From RGIG5057 sp036653755 (GTDB taxonomy: Bacteria; Bacillota; Clostridia; TANB77; CAG-465), in NCBI GenBank assembly GCA_036653755.1, contig JAVVTJ010000006.1:1-42613 (forward strand): 42,613 nt of DNA. The letters are read 5' to 3'. A program made the translations under genes and the position numbers. The notes under the pieces were generated by a model. The model was not told the DNA's origin, searched no databases, and worked only from the letters and a program-made list of their open reading frames with translations. Below, one piece after another: positions 7,830 to 18,000 of the stretch (its first letter is position 1; each line of letters starts with the position of its first letter).

Positions 7830-9086
7830 TTATTTGTTATTTTCTACAACTCTATCATATAATGCTAATTTTCTAGTTTCTTTTATGTTTAACTTTTCTT
7901 TTTCTTCTTTTGTATAATTAGATACTAATGTTAAATTTTCTAATTTTAATAATATTTTTACTGGTATATCAATATATTTATTTAAACTAATTATTGTTAT
8001 ATAATCTATGTTTGAAACTTTTTTTAATGAATTACTATTTACTATAAGTCCATTTAATTCTTTCCATACTACTTTTATATCAGTTTTTCGTAAATCTACT
8101 ATATCTTCTATGTTATTTGTTATTTTAAATATACAATAGTTTATGTCATCTTCTTTTATATTTTTTATTAATTCTCCTCTTATTTTTTTGTTTTTATCTA
8201 ATAATTCAATCATATATATCTTATTTTCTATTATATATTTATCATTTTTATTATCTACTTTTATTAAAATATATGATTCATAATTATCTACTATTTTAAG
8301 ACCAAATGATTCATCATGTGATTTATCATATTGTGATATTATATCATTACATTCAGATTTAGTTATTTTATTAATCTTTTTTAATTCAAATTTGTCTTCT
8401 AATCCATCATTTTTGTATATCATAATTCCTGATAACGGTGCTTTAACATTATTTGAAGAATTATTCATATCTATTGTATATTTCTCTCTTTCTAATATTA
8501 AATTTGTAACTTCTTCTCCACTTGGAGTTAATGAACTTATTGTAAGTGCTTTTTTATATGCTAAATTATCTAATTTAGTTTTGTAATCAGCCATTTCAAT
8601 ATATGACGATAATCCCCTTATAGATTTTATAACGTCATCTATTTCTCTATCTATTGATATAACATCATTTGAATATACTTCTGGCAATATTTTAAGTTTT
8701 TCATTTACTTGTTCATCTATTTTTTTTAAATTATTTACATCATCATTATATTTATTATTTTTATATATTCCTATAACATTATTTATAGTAATCCTTTTTT
8801 CTGATTCTGCAATTGGTATTAATGTTTCATCTGCATTATATTTTACAACAGTTTCTTTATTTAAAATATAGCCTTTTGTTTCAGTATATATCTCACATTT
8901 ACCACTAGTAGCTTCTGCAGCTTTTACATCTTTTTTTTGCTTATACCAAATAAAAAATATTGCGATAGAAAATATGATTAAACATAATATAATTATATAT
9001 AATTTATTTTTATAAATCTTTCTTTTAATTAAATTATTTTGAACTTTTTGAAGTTCTTTTCTTTCACTAGTTCTATTTCTTCTCAT
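7830..9086 (-). CDS. HlyD-family membrane fusion (adaptor) protein
   Basis: The 418-residue protein has a short basic cytoplasmic tail, one membrane helix at about 28-48, then a lipoyl/barrel-sandwich type hairpin domain (EIYTETKGYILNKETVVKYN and, after the coiled coil, NNVKAPLSGIMIYKNDG), a coiled-coil segment at about 115-205, and a C-terminal beta domain. The split lipoyl halves around a helical hairpin are the mark of HlyD-type adaptors. No ABC exporter lies next to it, so the partner is unknown. It overlaps the end of miaA by 14 nt and its ribosome site GGAG lies inside miaA. Confidence 0.7.
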   Translation of the reverse strand: MRRNRTSERKELQKVQNNLIKRKIYKNKLYIIILCLIIFSIAIFFIWYKQKKDVKAAEATSGKCEIYTETKGYILNKETVVKYNADETLIPIAESEKRITINNVIGIYKNNKYNDDVNNLKKIDEQVNEKLKILPEVYSNDVISIDREIDDVIKSIRGLSSYIEMADYKTKLDNLAYKKALTISSLTPSGEEVTNLILEREKYTIDMNNSSNNVKAPLSGIMIYKNDGLEDKFELKKINKITKSECNDIISQYDKSHDESFGLKIVDNYESYILIKVDNKNDKYIIENKIYMIELLDKNKKIRGELIKNIKEDDINYCIFKITNNIEDIVDLRKTDIKVVWKELNGLIVNSNSLKKVSNIDYITIISLNKYIDIPVKILLKLENLTLVSNYTKEEKEKLNIKETRKLALYDRVVENNK

Positions 9087-9999
9087 ATATTTTCTCCATA
9101 ATTTTTTCTACATTTTTATCTTTTGCTTCAAGACCATCTAGATATATAACATTAGGCATTTTTTTAAACCACGTCATCTGCCTTTTTGCGTATTGTCTTG
9201 TTCTTAGTTTAATTTCTTCTTCTACTTCATTTATTTTTTTATTACCTTTAAAATATTCAAAAAATTCTTTATATCCAACTGCTTGTTTTGCTGTACAATT
9301 TTTTAAATTATATACCATATTTGCTTCTTTTTCAAGTCCTAATTTAAACATAACGTCTACTCTTTGATTTATTCTTTCATCTAATATGCTTTTATCCATT
9401 GTAATACAAAAAAGATTAAATTTATATTTTGATTTCATATTACTTATTCTTTTATTTTCTTCTTCAATATGTATACTTTTTACTTTATTTGATTTATACA
9501 TTTCTAAAGCTCGTATTACCCTTTTTAAATTATTAGGGTGTATTTCATTTGCAGACTTTTCATCTACTTGATTTAGTAAGTTATGTACATATTCATTACC
9601 TTTTTGTTTAGCTATCTCATATAAACTATTTCTATATTCTTCATCTATTTCTTGTTTATCAAAATTCATATCTAGTATAACTGAAGACATATATAACCCT
9701 GTACCACCAACTATTATAGGAGTTTTTCCTTTTTTTAATATTTGATCTATTTTTTCATAAGCTATTTTTTTAAAATCTGCTACCGAAAAATCTGAATCCA
9801 TATTTACAATATTAATGCAATGATGAATAATACCTTGCATTTCTTCTTTTGTAACTTTTGCTGTTGCTATATCTAGACCTTTATATATTTGCATAGAATC
9901 AGCAGAAATAATTTCACCATTTATTTTTTTAGCTAAACTAATTGATAAACTAGTTTTGCCAGAAGCTGTAGGTCCTACTATACATATAACATTATCCAC
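9073..9999 (-). CDS. miaA: tRNA dimethylallyltransferase MiaA
   Basis: MiaA transfers a dimethylallyl group to A37 of tRNAs that read UNN codons. The 308-residue product has the P-loop GPTASGKT, the substrate motif SADSMQIYKGLDIATAKV, IIVGGTGLYMSSVI and the C-terminal RTRQYAKRQMTWFKK tRNA-binding segment. The GTG at 9999 is preferred because AGGTGA sits 5 nt before it; an in-frame GTG at 10008 directly abuts the mutL stop codon and is the longer option. Second gene in mutL-miaA, a common clostridial order. Confidence 0.95.
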   Translation of the reverse strand: MDNVICIVGPTASGKTSLSISLAKKINGEIISADSMQIYKGLDIATAKVTKEEMQGIIHHCINIVNMDSDFSVADFKKIAYEKIDQILKKGKTPIIVGGTGLYMSSVILDMNFDKQEIDEEYRNSLYEIAKQKGNEYVHNLLNQVDEKSANEIHPNNLKRVIRALEMYKSNKVKSIHIEEENKRISNMKSKYKFNLFCITMDKSILDERINQRVDVMFKLGLEKEANMVYNLKNCTAKQAVGYKEFFEYFKGNKKINEVEEEIKLRTRQYAKRQMTWFKKMPNVIYLDGLEAKDKNVEKIMEKIYEKK

Positions 10000-10008
10000 A
10001 TAATTCAC

Positions 10009-11865
10009 CTATTTTCTATTAAACTTTCTTTCTATTTCATATTTTGTTATTTCATAAGCAGTTGGTCTTCCGTGTGGGCATGTAAAAGGATTATCTAATT
10101 TTAACATTTCATCTAATAATTTAATATGTTCTTCTTTAGTAAATTTCATATTTCCTTTAACTGCTGCCTTACAAGCAAGTGTTGCTAAAAATCTAAATTC
10201 TTTATCTTTATATTCTGTTTTACTAGATCCCATAAGTTCATCTACTAAATCTAAAAACATTGATTTATAGTCTATAACATTTACACCTATATTGGGTATT
10301 CCTGATATTTTATACGAATTATCTGAAAACTTTTCTAAAATAAATCCTGTATTTTCAAAAAATTCTATATTATTTTGTATTATTTCACATTCGTTATTTC
10401 TAAGTTCAATTAGTAATGGAATCATTAACATTTGTGTTTCTTTATCTTTTGAATAAAAATGTGATTTAAATTTTTCATATAACAATCTTTCATGTGCTGC
10501 GTGTTGATCAATTATATACATTGTATCTTTTATTTGAATTAATATATATGTATCAAATACTTGTCCTATATATTTATATAACAGTTCAGTTTTTTCATAC
10601 ATTTGTATTTCATCTTTTATATATGTAATTGGTTTTATTTCTTCTATATTTTTTTCTAATTTATATTCTTCTTTTTTCTCTTCTAAAATATTATTTGGCA
10701 ATATTTTTTGAACTGTATTTTCTTCTATATTATCTAATACTTTTTCAACATTATTTTCTGTTTTTTTACTTTCAAAATATTTATCAATATTTTTATTTGC
10801 AAAACTAAATTCATTTTTATTTATTTTAATATCTTCTGCTTCTTTATTTAATATAGTAAAAGGACTGTTTTTTTTCTCTTCTTTTTCTAATGCACTTTTA
10901 ACTGCAAAATATACTGCTTCAAATACTTTATTTTCATTTTCAAATTTAACTTCCAATTTTGCTGGATGTACATTTACATCTATTTTATTTGGATTTATTT
11001 TTATATTTATGATAGCAAAAGGAAATTTATTTATTCCTATTTTTTCATTATATCCTTTTTCAATACTTGAAATAAGTATCTTATCTTTTACATATCTATT
11101 GTTTATATATGTAAACTCATTATTTCTAGTAGATCTTGATATTTGATGTGTTCCTATTTTACCTATAACATGTATATCTTCATATATATAATCTACATCC
11201 ATTATATTGGAATATATATCTTTTCCAAATATACTGTATATAACAGAATCTAAAGCACCATCTCCATTTGTATTTAAAATTAATTTATCATTACTTATAT
11301 ATTTAAATGATATATCTGGATTAGAAAGTGATATTCTTATCATAACATCTTCTATATAACCTGCTTCTGTAAAATCTTTTTTCAAAAATTTAAATCTTGC
11401 AGGAGTATTAAAAAATACATCTTTTACATACATAGTAGTTCCTTTATTAGAAGCTGCATTTTCTTTTAATAATATATTTCCACCTTCTACAATTAATTTT
11501 GTACCTATATCTTCATTTTTGTTTTTGGTTAAAAGTTCAACTTTTGAAATAGCAGCAATAGATGCTAAAGCTTCTCCTCTAAAGCCCATTGATGTTATTT
11601 TTAGTATATCAGTTTCCTGTCTTATTTTACTTGTTGCATGTCTTTCAAATGCTATTTCAGTATCATCAGATTTAAAACCATCTCCATCATCTTGTATTTT
11701 AATATATTTTATTCCACCATTTTTTATTTCTACTGTTATATTTTTAGCATTTGCATCAATAGCATTTTCAACTAATTCTTTAACAATAGAAGATGGTCTA
11801 TCAACAACTTCACCTGCTGCTATTTTATTTATTGTATTATCATCTAATACTACTATACTACCCAT
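10009..11865 (-). CDS. mutL: DNA mismatch repair protein MutL (endonuclease type)
   Basis: MutL links MutS to strand incision. In 618 residues it has the GHKL ATPase motifs (KELVENAIDANA, DDGDGF, GFRGEALASI, GTTMYVKDVFFNTPAR) and a C-terminal domain with the metal-binding endonuclease motif DQHAAHERLLYE and CPHGRPT. It is therefore the nicking type found in bacteria without MutH. The related ACHxAIK motif reads ACKAAVK. A Lys/Glu-rich linker (about residues 350-430) joins the halves. Start at 11865 from the ribosome site AAAGGAGGTA; the frame extends 12 codons further but that part lies before the ribosome site. Confidence 0.97.
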   Translation of the reverse strand: MGSIVVLDDNTINKIAAGEVVDRPSSIVKELVENAIDANAKNITVEIKNGGIKYIKIQDDGDGFKSDDTEIAFERHATSKIRQETDILKITSMGFRGEALASIAAISKVELLTKNKNEDIGTKLIVEGGNILLKENAASNKGTTMYVKDVFFNTPARFKFLKKDFTEAGYIEDVMIRISLSNPDISFKYISNDKLILNTNGDGALDSVIYSIFGKDIYSNIMDVDYIYEDIHVIGKIGTHQISRSTRNNEFTYINNRYVKDKILISSIEKGYNEKIGINKFPFAIINIKINPNKIDVNVHPAKLEVKFENENKVFEAVYFAVKSALEKEEKKNSPFTILNKEAEDIKINKNEFSFANKNIDKYFESKKTENNVEKVLDNIEENTVQKILPNNILEEKKEEYKLEKNIEEIKPITYIKDEIQMYEKTELLYKYIGQVFDTYILIQIKDTMYIIDQHAAHERLLYEKFKSHFYSKDKETQMLMIPLLIELRNNECEIIQNNIEFFENTGFILEKFSDNSYKISGIPNIGVNVIDYKSMFLDLVDELMGSSKTEYKDKEFRFLATLACKAAVKGNMKFTKEEHIKLLDEMLKLDNPFTCPHGRPTAYEITKYEIERKFNRK

Positions 11866-11925
11866 TTGATTACCTCCTTTAATTATATGATACATAAACA
11901 TTTTATATAAATATCTGTTATTTTT

Positions 11926-11954
11926 ATTATATACTTACATATCTTTTAAGTCAA
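11926..11954 (-). promoter_or_regulatory. Sigma-A-type promoter of the mutL operon
   Basis: TTGACT (11949-11954), 17-nt spacer, TATAAT (11926-11931) on the minus strand, about 60 nt upstream of the mutL start. With the terminator just upstream it makes mutL independent of mutS. Confidence 0.8.
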
Positions 11955-11981
11955 GAAAAAATGTAGAATTATATCAAACTT

Positions 11982-12016
11982 TAAAAAAATAATAGTATAA
12001 TAATTGATATACTATT
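11982..12016 (-). terminator. Intrinsic terminator of mutS
   Basis: Arms 11991-11999 and 12008-12016 form a 9-bp stem with an 8-nt loop, followed by ATTTTTTT on the minus strand, 15 nt after the mutS stop. Confidence 0.75.
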
Positions 12017-12030
12017 ACTTTTAATTATTT

Positions 12031-14607
12031 TTACTTTATTTTTTCTTTTAATTTATATAATATTTCTAAACCTTCTCTTGGAGAAAGTTCATCTAAATCA
12101 GTATCTTCTAATATTCTAGATATTTCATTTAATTTATAATTAAACATATCAACTGCAATGCATTCAGGACTAATCTTTTTACTAGTTTGTATACTTTGTT
12201 TTGCAACATCAGTAAGTTCTAATTCTCTTAATATACTTTTAGCTCTTGTTATTGTTTTTTTAGGAAGCCCAGCAAGTTTTGCAACATATATACCATATGA
12301 ATTATCTGCTGATCCTTGTAATATTTTATGTAAAAATATTACATCATCACCTTTTTCTTCTGTTTGTACAGAATAGTTTTTTATCTCATCAAACTTATTT
12401 GAAAGTTCAGTTAATTCATGATAATGTGTTGCAAATAATGTTTTACATTTAAGTTCAATAGCAATATATTCTGCTGCTGCTGTTGCAATAGCTAAACCAT
12501 CAAAAGTTGAAGTTCCTCTACCTATTTCATCTAGTATAACTAAACTACTACTTGTTGCATTTTTAAGTATACTAGAAAGTTCAGACATCTCTACCATAAA
12601 CGTAGACTCTCCCATAGCCAAATCATCCGATGCACCAACTCTTGTGAATATTCTATCAACTATACATATACTTGCCTCTTTTGCCGGTACAAAGCTTCCT
12701 ATTTGTGCCATATATGTTATAAGTGCAACTTGTCTCATATATGTAGATTTACCAGCCATATTAGGTCCTGTAATTATAGATATCATTTCATTATCTGTAT
12801 CTAAATATGTATCATTTGCAATAAAAGGAACATCTTTTAAAGCTTTTTCAACTACTGCATGTCTACCATCTATTATGTTAATAGTTTTATCTAATGTTAT
12901 TTTAGGTTTAACATAATTATTTTGATTTGCAACAATAGCAAAAGAAATTAAACTATCCAAAGTAGCAACCAATTTAGCAGTAGTTTGAACTCTTTTTATT
13001 TCATCCCCTACTTTTTCTCTTATAACACAAAAAATTCTATATTCTAAATCATTTAAACTATCTGATGCATTTAATATTTTTTCTTCTATTTCTTTAAGCT
13101 CAGGAGTAATATATCTTTCAGAACCAGCTAATGTTTGTTTAGTTATATATCTATCTTTTGGAATTAAATTTTTATATGAATTAGTTACTTCTAAATAATA
13201 TCCAAAAACTCGATTATATCCTACTTTTAATTTATTTATACCAGTTAACTCTTTTTCTTTAGTTTCTAATTCCATAAGCCAGTTATTTCCCTCAGTAGTA
13301 GCTTCTCTATATTCATCTATTTCTTTATTAAAACCAGATTTAATTATATTACCCTCTTTTAAAGTAAGTGGCGGATCATCTGATATAGCTGAATCTATTA
13401 AAGTATATAAATCTGATAGTACATCAAATTGGTTATATATTTCAAGTAAATATTCATTATTTGTTTTACTTGATATTGAAGATAATAATTCTTTTAAATA
13501 CGGTAACTTTTCTATTGAATTTTTAAGAACAACTAAATCTCTTGGAATAGCACTTGAATTTACTACTTTTGATATTATTCTTTCAATATCATAAACAGAT
13601 TTTAGTAATTCTCTTATCTCATCTTTAAGTACAAACTCAGATATAAAGGAAGATACAGCATCTTGCCTTTTTTCTATTTCATATTTATCTAATAATGGAT
13701 TTTGCACCCAATCTCTAAGTAATCTTCCACCCATTGCAGTTACGGTATTATCTAAAACCCATAATAAGCTTCCTTTTTTTACTTTTTCTCTATTAGATTC
13801 TAAAATTTCTAAGTTTCTTCTTGTTTGAATATCTAATTGCATATGTTTTTCTATCTCATATTTTGTTATATTACTTATTTGATTTACACTATTTTTTTGA
13901 GTATCAAAAATATAATTTAAAAGTGTAATTAAACATTTTTTTTGCACATCATATACATTTACATTATCTAATAACTCTAATATTTTATCATTTTCTTCAA
14001 AATTACTATATTTAGAAATATATGTATTAAATCTTTTTTGTATATTATTTACAATATCGCTTTCTATATCTTTTTCTGGAACAATTATTTCAGAAGGTGA
14101 TATTCTAGCAATTTCATCTATTATTTTTATATCAATATTATTTTCAAAAACACTTGAAATACATATTTCACCTGTAGAAATATCTGCATAAGCAAAAGCT
14201 GCTTGTTTTTTATCTATAACATAACTAGAAATATAGTTACTTTTTTTATCATCTAATAATGTTTGCTCTGTAATAGTACCAGGAGTTATTACTTTTATAA
14301 CATCTCTTTTAACTATACCCGTTGCAAATTTAGGATCTTCTACTTGTTCACATATAGCAATTTTATATCCTTTTTCAATTAATTTAGGAATGTATGTATT
14401 AGCAGCATGATATGGAATACCGCACATAGGAGCCCTTTGTTCTAGCCCACAATCTTTACCAGTTAAAGTAAGTTCTAATTCTTTTGAAACAATTTTCGCA
14501 TCACCGAAAAACATTTCATAAAAATCACCTAATCTAAAAAATATTATACAATCATTATATTTTTCTTTTACTTCTAAATATTGTTGCATCATTGGTGTCG
14601 GTGTCAT
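12031..14607 (-). CDS. mutS: DNA mismatch repair protein MutS
   Basis: MutS recognises mismatches and small loops. The 858-residue length is normal. Seen: MTPTPMMQQYLEVKEKY opening, the mismatch-wedge motif FFRLGDFYEMF, Walker A GPNMAGKST, Walker B SLVILDEIGRGTSTFDG and LFATHYHEL. Start at 14607 after the ribosome site AAGGAG. It has its own promoter and terminator and lies directly upstream of the mutL operon. Confidence 0.98.
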   Translation of the reverse strand: MTPTPMMQQYLEVKEKYNDCIIFFRLGDFYEMFFGDAKIVSKELELTLTGKDCGLEQRAPMCGIPYHAANTYIPKLIEKGYKIAICEQVEDPKFATGIVKRDVIKVITPGTITEQTLLDDKKSNYISSYVIDKKQAAFAYADISTGEICISSVFENNIDIKIIDEIARISPSEIIVPEKDIESDIVNNIQKRFNTYISKYSNFEENDKILELLDNVNVYDVQKKCLITLLNYIFDTQKNSVNQISNITKYEIEKHMQLDIQTRRNLEILESNREKVKKGSLLWVLDNTVTAMGGRLLRDWVQNPLLDKYEIEKRQDAVSSFISEFVLKDEIRELLKSVYDIERIISKVVNSSAIPRDLVVLKNSIEKLPYLKELLSSISSKTNNEYLLEIYNQFDVLSDLYTLIDSAISDDPPLTLKEGNIIKSGFNKEIDEYREATTEGNNWLMELETKEKELTGINKLKVGYNRVFGYYLEVTNSYKNLIPKDRYITKQTLAGSERYITPELKEIEEKILNASDSLNDLEYRIFCVIREKVGDEIKRVQTTAKLVATLDSLISFAIVANQNNYVKPKITLDKTINIIDGRHAVVEKALKDVPFIANDTYLDTDNEMISIITGPNMAGKSTYMRQVALITYMAQIGSFVPAKEASICIVDRIFTRVGASDDLAMGESTFMVEMSELSSILKNATSSSLVILDEIGRGTSTFDGLAIATAAAEYIAIELKCKTLFATHYHELTELSNKFDEIKNYSVQTEEKGDDVIFLHKILQGSADNSYGIYVAKLAGLPKKTITRAKSILRELELTDVAKQSIQTSKKISPECIAVDMFNYKLNEISRILEDTDLDELSPREGLEILYKLKEKIK

Positions 14608-14636
14608 TATCTACATCTCCTTAATTTATATAAAAT

Positions 14637-14665
14637 ATTATACCAAAAATATGTGTATATTGCAA
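14637..14665 (-). promoter_or_regulatory. Sigma-A-type promoter of mutS
   Basis: TTGCAA (14660-14665), 17-nt spacer, TATAAT (14637-14642) on the minus strand, about 30 nt upstream of the start codon. Confidence 0.75.
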
Positions 14666-14957
14666 TAGTATTATGTTAAACATTAACTTATTATATTATA
14701 TATTAAGTTTAAAATATTACTATTTAGTCAATGCTGCACCAAGTTGAAAATTATAAAACTAGGTAATAATATATTTAATTTAACCTTTTCATTTAAATTA
14801 ATATACATTTCTTAAAACTAGACAATTTATCACAAAAGTTAAGAATGTACAGCAAATAAAGAATTTAAACATTATCTTTTAACTGATTATAAAAAGGAAT
14901 ATAAAAAGTCACAAAAATTTAAAAGTGTAAAAAACATTAAAATATTTTTATAAGCCA
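14666..14957. other. Gene-free AT-rich spacer between mutS and the pilus operon
   Basis: No supported gene. On the plus strand about 14816-14956 can be read as two short pieces in different frames (ending near YKKEYKKSQKFK), which might be a decayed gene end, but nothing is recognisable. No repeat or RNA structure stands out. Confidence 0.4.
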
Positions 14958-14998
14958 AATAAAATTCGTATCAATTAAAAATCAATACGAATTTTATT
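14958..14998 (-). terminator. Intrinsic terminator of the Tad-like operon
   Basis: Perfect 14-bp stem (14958-14971 with 14985-14998) and 13-nt loop, 13 nt after the stop of the 1333-residue gene. The right arm is T-rich on the minus strand. Likely the end of the long leftward transcript. Confidence 0.75.
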
Positions 14999-15011
14999 AT
15001 TTCAATTTATA

Positions 15012-18000
15012 TTATTCAAAATCATTTGCAGCTCTATTGTCTGTATCAAATAATACTACTGTTCCTTTTATATTATTATATATTGTATTATCAATATTCC
15101 AAATATCTTTTTCCAATTGATATTTTAATGTATTATTTACTATTGAACCTGGATTTTTAAAATTCATAAATCCTTCATAATCCCATTGTGATGTATTTGT
15201 ATTTGATGCTGATTTATCATACGTATTATATGATAATGTAAATCCATTATTATCTATACATTTTATATCAAATATAACACCTATATATCCATCTTTATAC
15301 GGATTATTAATATTAGAGTTTGAACTATTTGCATTTTTTGAAACAGCAATTGTTGAGTTAGGTAATTTAAATTCCCCGTACCAAGATTGTATAAATGATG
15401 TATTATTTGTACTCATCATTTTATTTGTAAGTATTAATTTATTAGATATTGTAAGTGGTTCTAATTTAGTTGACATTGATGTATAATCATCTGTAAACAT
15501 ACTATTTCTTAAATATCTATATCCATCATTTGGCTTATAATATATTGTATATCCACTTGTTACAAAATTAATGTATTTATCAGAAGAATTTTTATAATAT
15601 AAATTTATATTATTATCAAAAGTTTTTCCATCTTTTGATATATAATAATAACTTGGCACTATTTCTACTCTTCTTGAATTTTCTTTATTATTGGCCATCA
15701 TATAACCAGTAGTTTTTAAATCAAAACTTATTCTATATCCCATTTTAGGAGCATTAATGTATTGCATATTTGTATGTTTATATGGTCCTAATGGTAGTAT
15801 TGTTTGTGGATTTGTTCCTATATCATCTCTATTTATCATTTCATTATATTCTAAGCTATATAAATTCCATTTTTTATACCCAGAATAATATGATTTTTCA
15901 GTAGACATATTTATATTATTACTATCACTTTTTCTAAAAACATCTTTAAATGCTAAGTCTGTACAATCAGTTATAGCAAAATCAAATATTCTTCCTATAT
16001 TTTTTGTAGTTATCACTTTATATATACTATGATAAGCATCACTAACTATATCATTTCTCGTTAATAAATTAGATTCATTTTGAACATTAGTATTTCTAAA
16101 CACATTATTATTCGAGTCCATATATGTGTACTCAGGATATGTTGCTTGATCAAAAAACAATTTTAATGCATCAGTTATATTAGTAGTAATTGCAACAATT
16201 TTTATACTATTAGTTATTTGATCTGCTGTACCACTACTAAAACTGTCAGTTGTTTTTGCTATTATTGATGAATTTGCACCTTCTACATATATTGGTGTAA
16301 ATGCCTCTATATCTCTGCCTTGATATATAATATTAAAATCAAACAAATAATAATAACCCTTTACAAATTTTCTTGTATTATTGTAATTATATCCTGCTGT
16401 TGAACTTCCTGATGTATTTGGCGTTATGGTAAATTCTGCATTTTTTTGTAATATAGTTGCATTACCTGCTCCTGTTGAATGGTCTACTTTTTCTGTTGTT
16501 ATCAAATCAAAGTTTCCAAAACTTATTGGTGTTAATACATTAACTTCATTAACATTTTCATCTTTGTAAAGTTTATTTTTATCTGTAAAATCTAAATGTG
16601 AAACATTTATACTATTATTCATTTTATATGTTGCATCTGTTGATGTAAATGAATCTTCACCTATATTATATTTTGGATCATTAACTTTTGTATAAAATAT
16701 TTTTGCCTGTAAACTTCTTATACCATTTTCTCTATTCCATGGTATTATTTGATAATTTGGATCAAAGTCAAAATTAGTAGTTAAGTTATTAGTTGGCTTC
16801 ATATAACTCATTAAATTTGATGTATAACTTATATTTGAAGTATTATATTTTCCACTTCCATTTCTTGTTGAATCCAAATCTCTTGTTGTATTAGTTTCAT
16901 CTGTTATTCTTTCACTCCATGATTTATAATTTTCCTGTAACATATCTGTTTTACCATCTAGTTCAATATAATCATTATTATATGCATAACTAATAGTTAA
17001 ATTTATTGCATTTGAAGCTGATAAATGAGTTTGTGCATTTAAAGCAGCCTCTGCTTTTCTTTTAGCATCTAATTCACCAGAATTATTACTTGGAAAAGCG
17101 CTATATACTGATGGTAATGTATAACTGCCACTTGGGAAATTAACACTTAATGTTTTATTTACTTTTCCTCTACTATTATTAAATCTTTGATTATATGTAT
17201 TACTCGGATTTACTGTATATGTGCCTCCACCAAATAATATTCCACCTGTATTTGTTTCATTATCATAGACATCCATTTTATCTATTCTATACATCTTAAA
17301 ATTATTAATTCTATACCATGTATGCCTATATGGTACTGTATATGTAAATGTTCTAGATATTGTATTACTACTTTCATAAGGGTAATATTTACAATCTGAT
17401 GTATGTACCCATACGCATTTTATTTTACTTGGTTTTGCAGGCTTTCCATTTACACTTGGTTTTGCTGGAATAGTTTTACATTTTTTTTTATCATGATGCT
17501 CAAATACCCAATATTGCCATTTATATGTTATATATACAGTTGAAGTAGCTGTTATATTATTATTTTCTTTTTCTTTACTATAGTTCATTGCTCTTACAAT
17601 ATATGGATATGCATTTTGTGCATAAGGAGTAAGTTTACCAGTAGATGGAGAATAATCTATATTATGTCCTGTTGTTGCAGAAGAATATTCTTCACCATTA
17701 TTATTTATAAATTCTAATCTACCTATAATATTAACTTTAGGTAAAGCTTTATCTATTATAATTGGAGGTTTTTCTTTATACACTAAATTTACTACTACTA
17801 CATCTGAAACACTTGGGCATGCAAATTGTTTAGGTGTTCCTCCCGTTTGAGTAACTTTTTTTAAATTTGCTGTTGCTTTTGAAACTGCATCAGCAGTATT
17901 CTTTCCTACTAGTAAGGCACTAGCATGTTTTTCATATAAAAATTCATAATTTTTAGTATCATCATTTAAAGTAGTATTCTCAGTAATTCTTAACTGTTGA

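Noticed and set aside
14816..14956. Possible decayed plus-strand gene end between mutS and the pilus operon
   Set aside because: Two short Lys-rich pieces in different frames can be read but match nothing I know, and AT-rich noncoding DNA gives such peptides easily.
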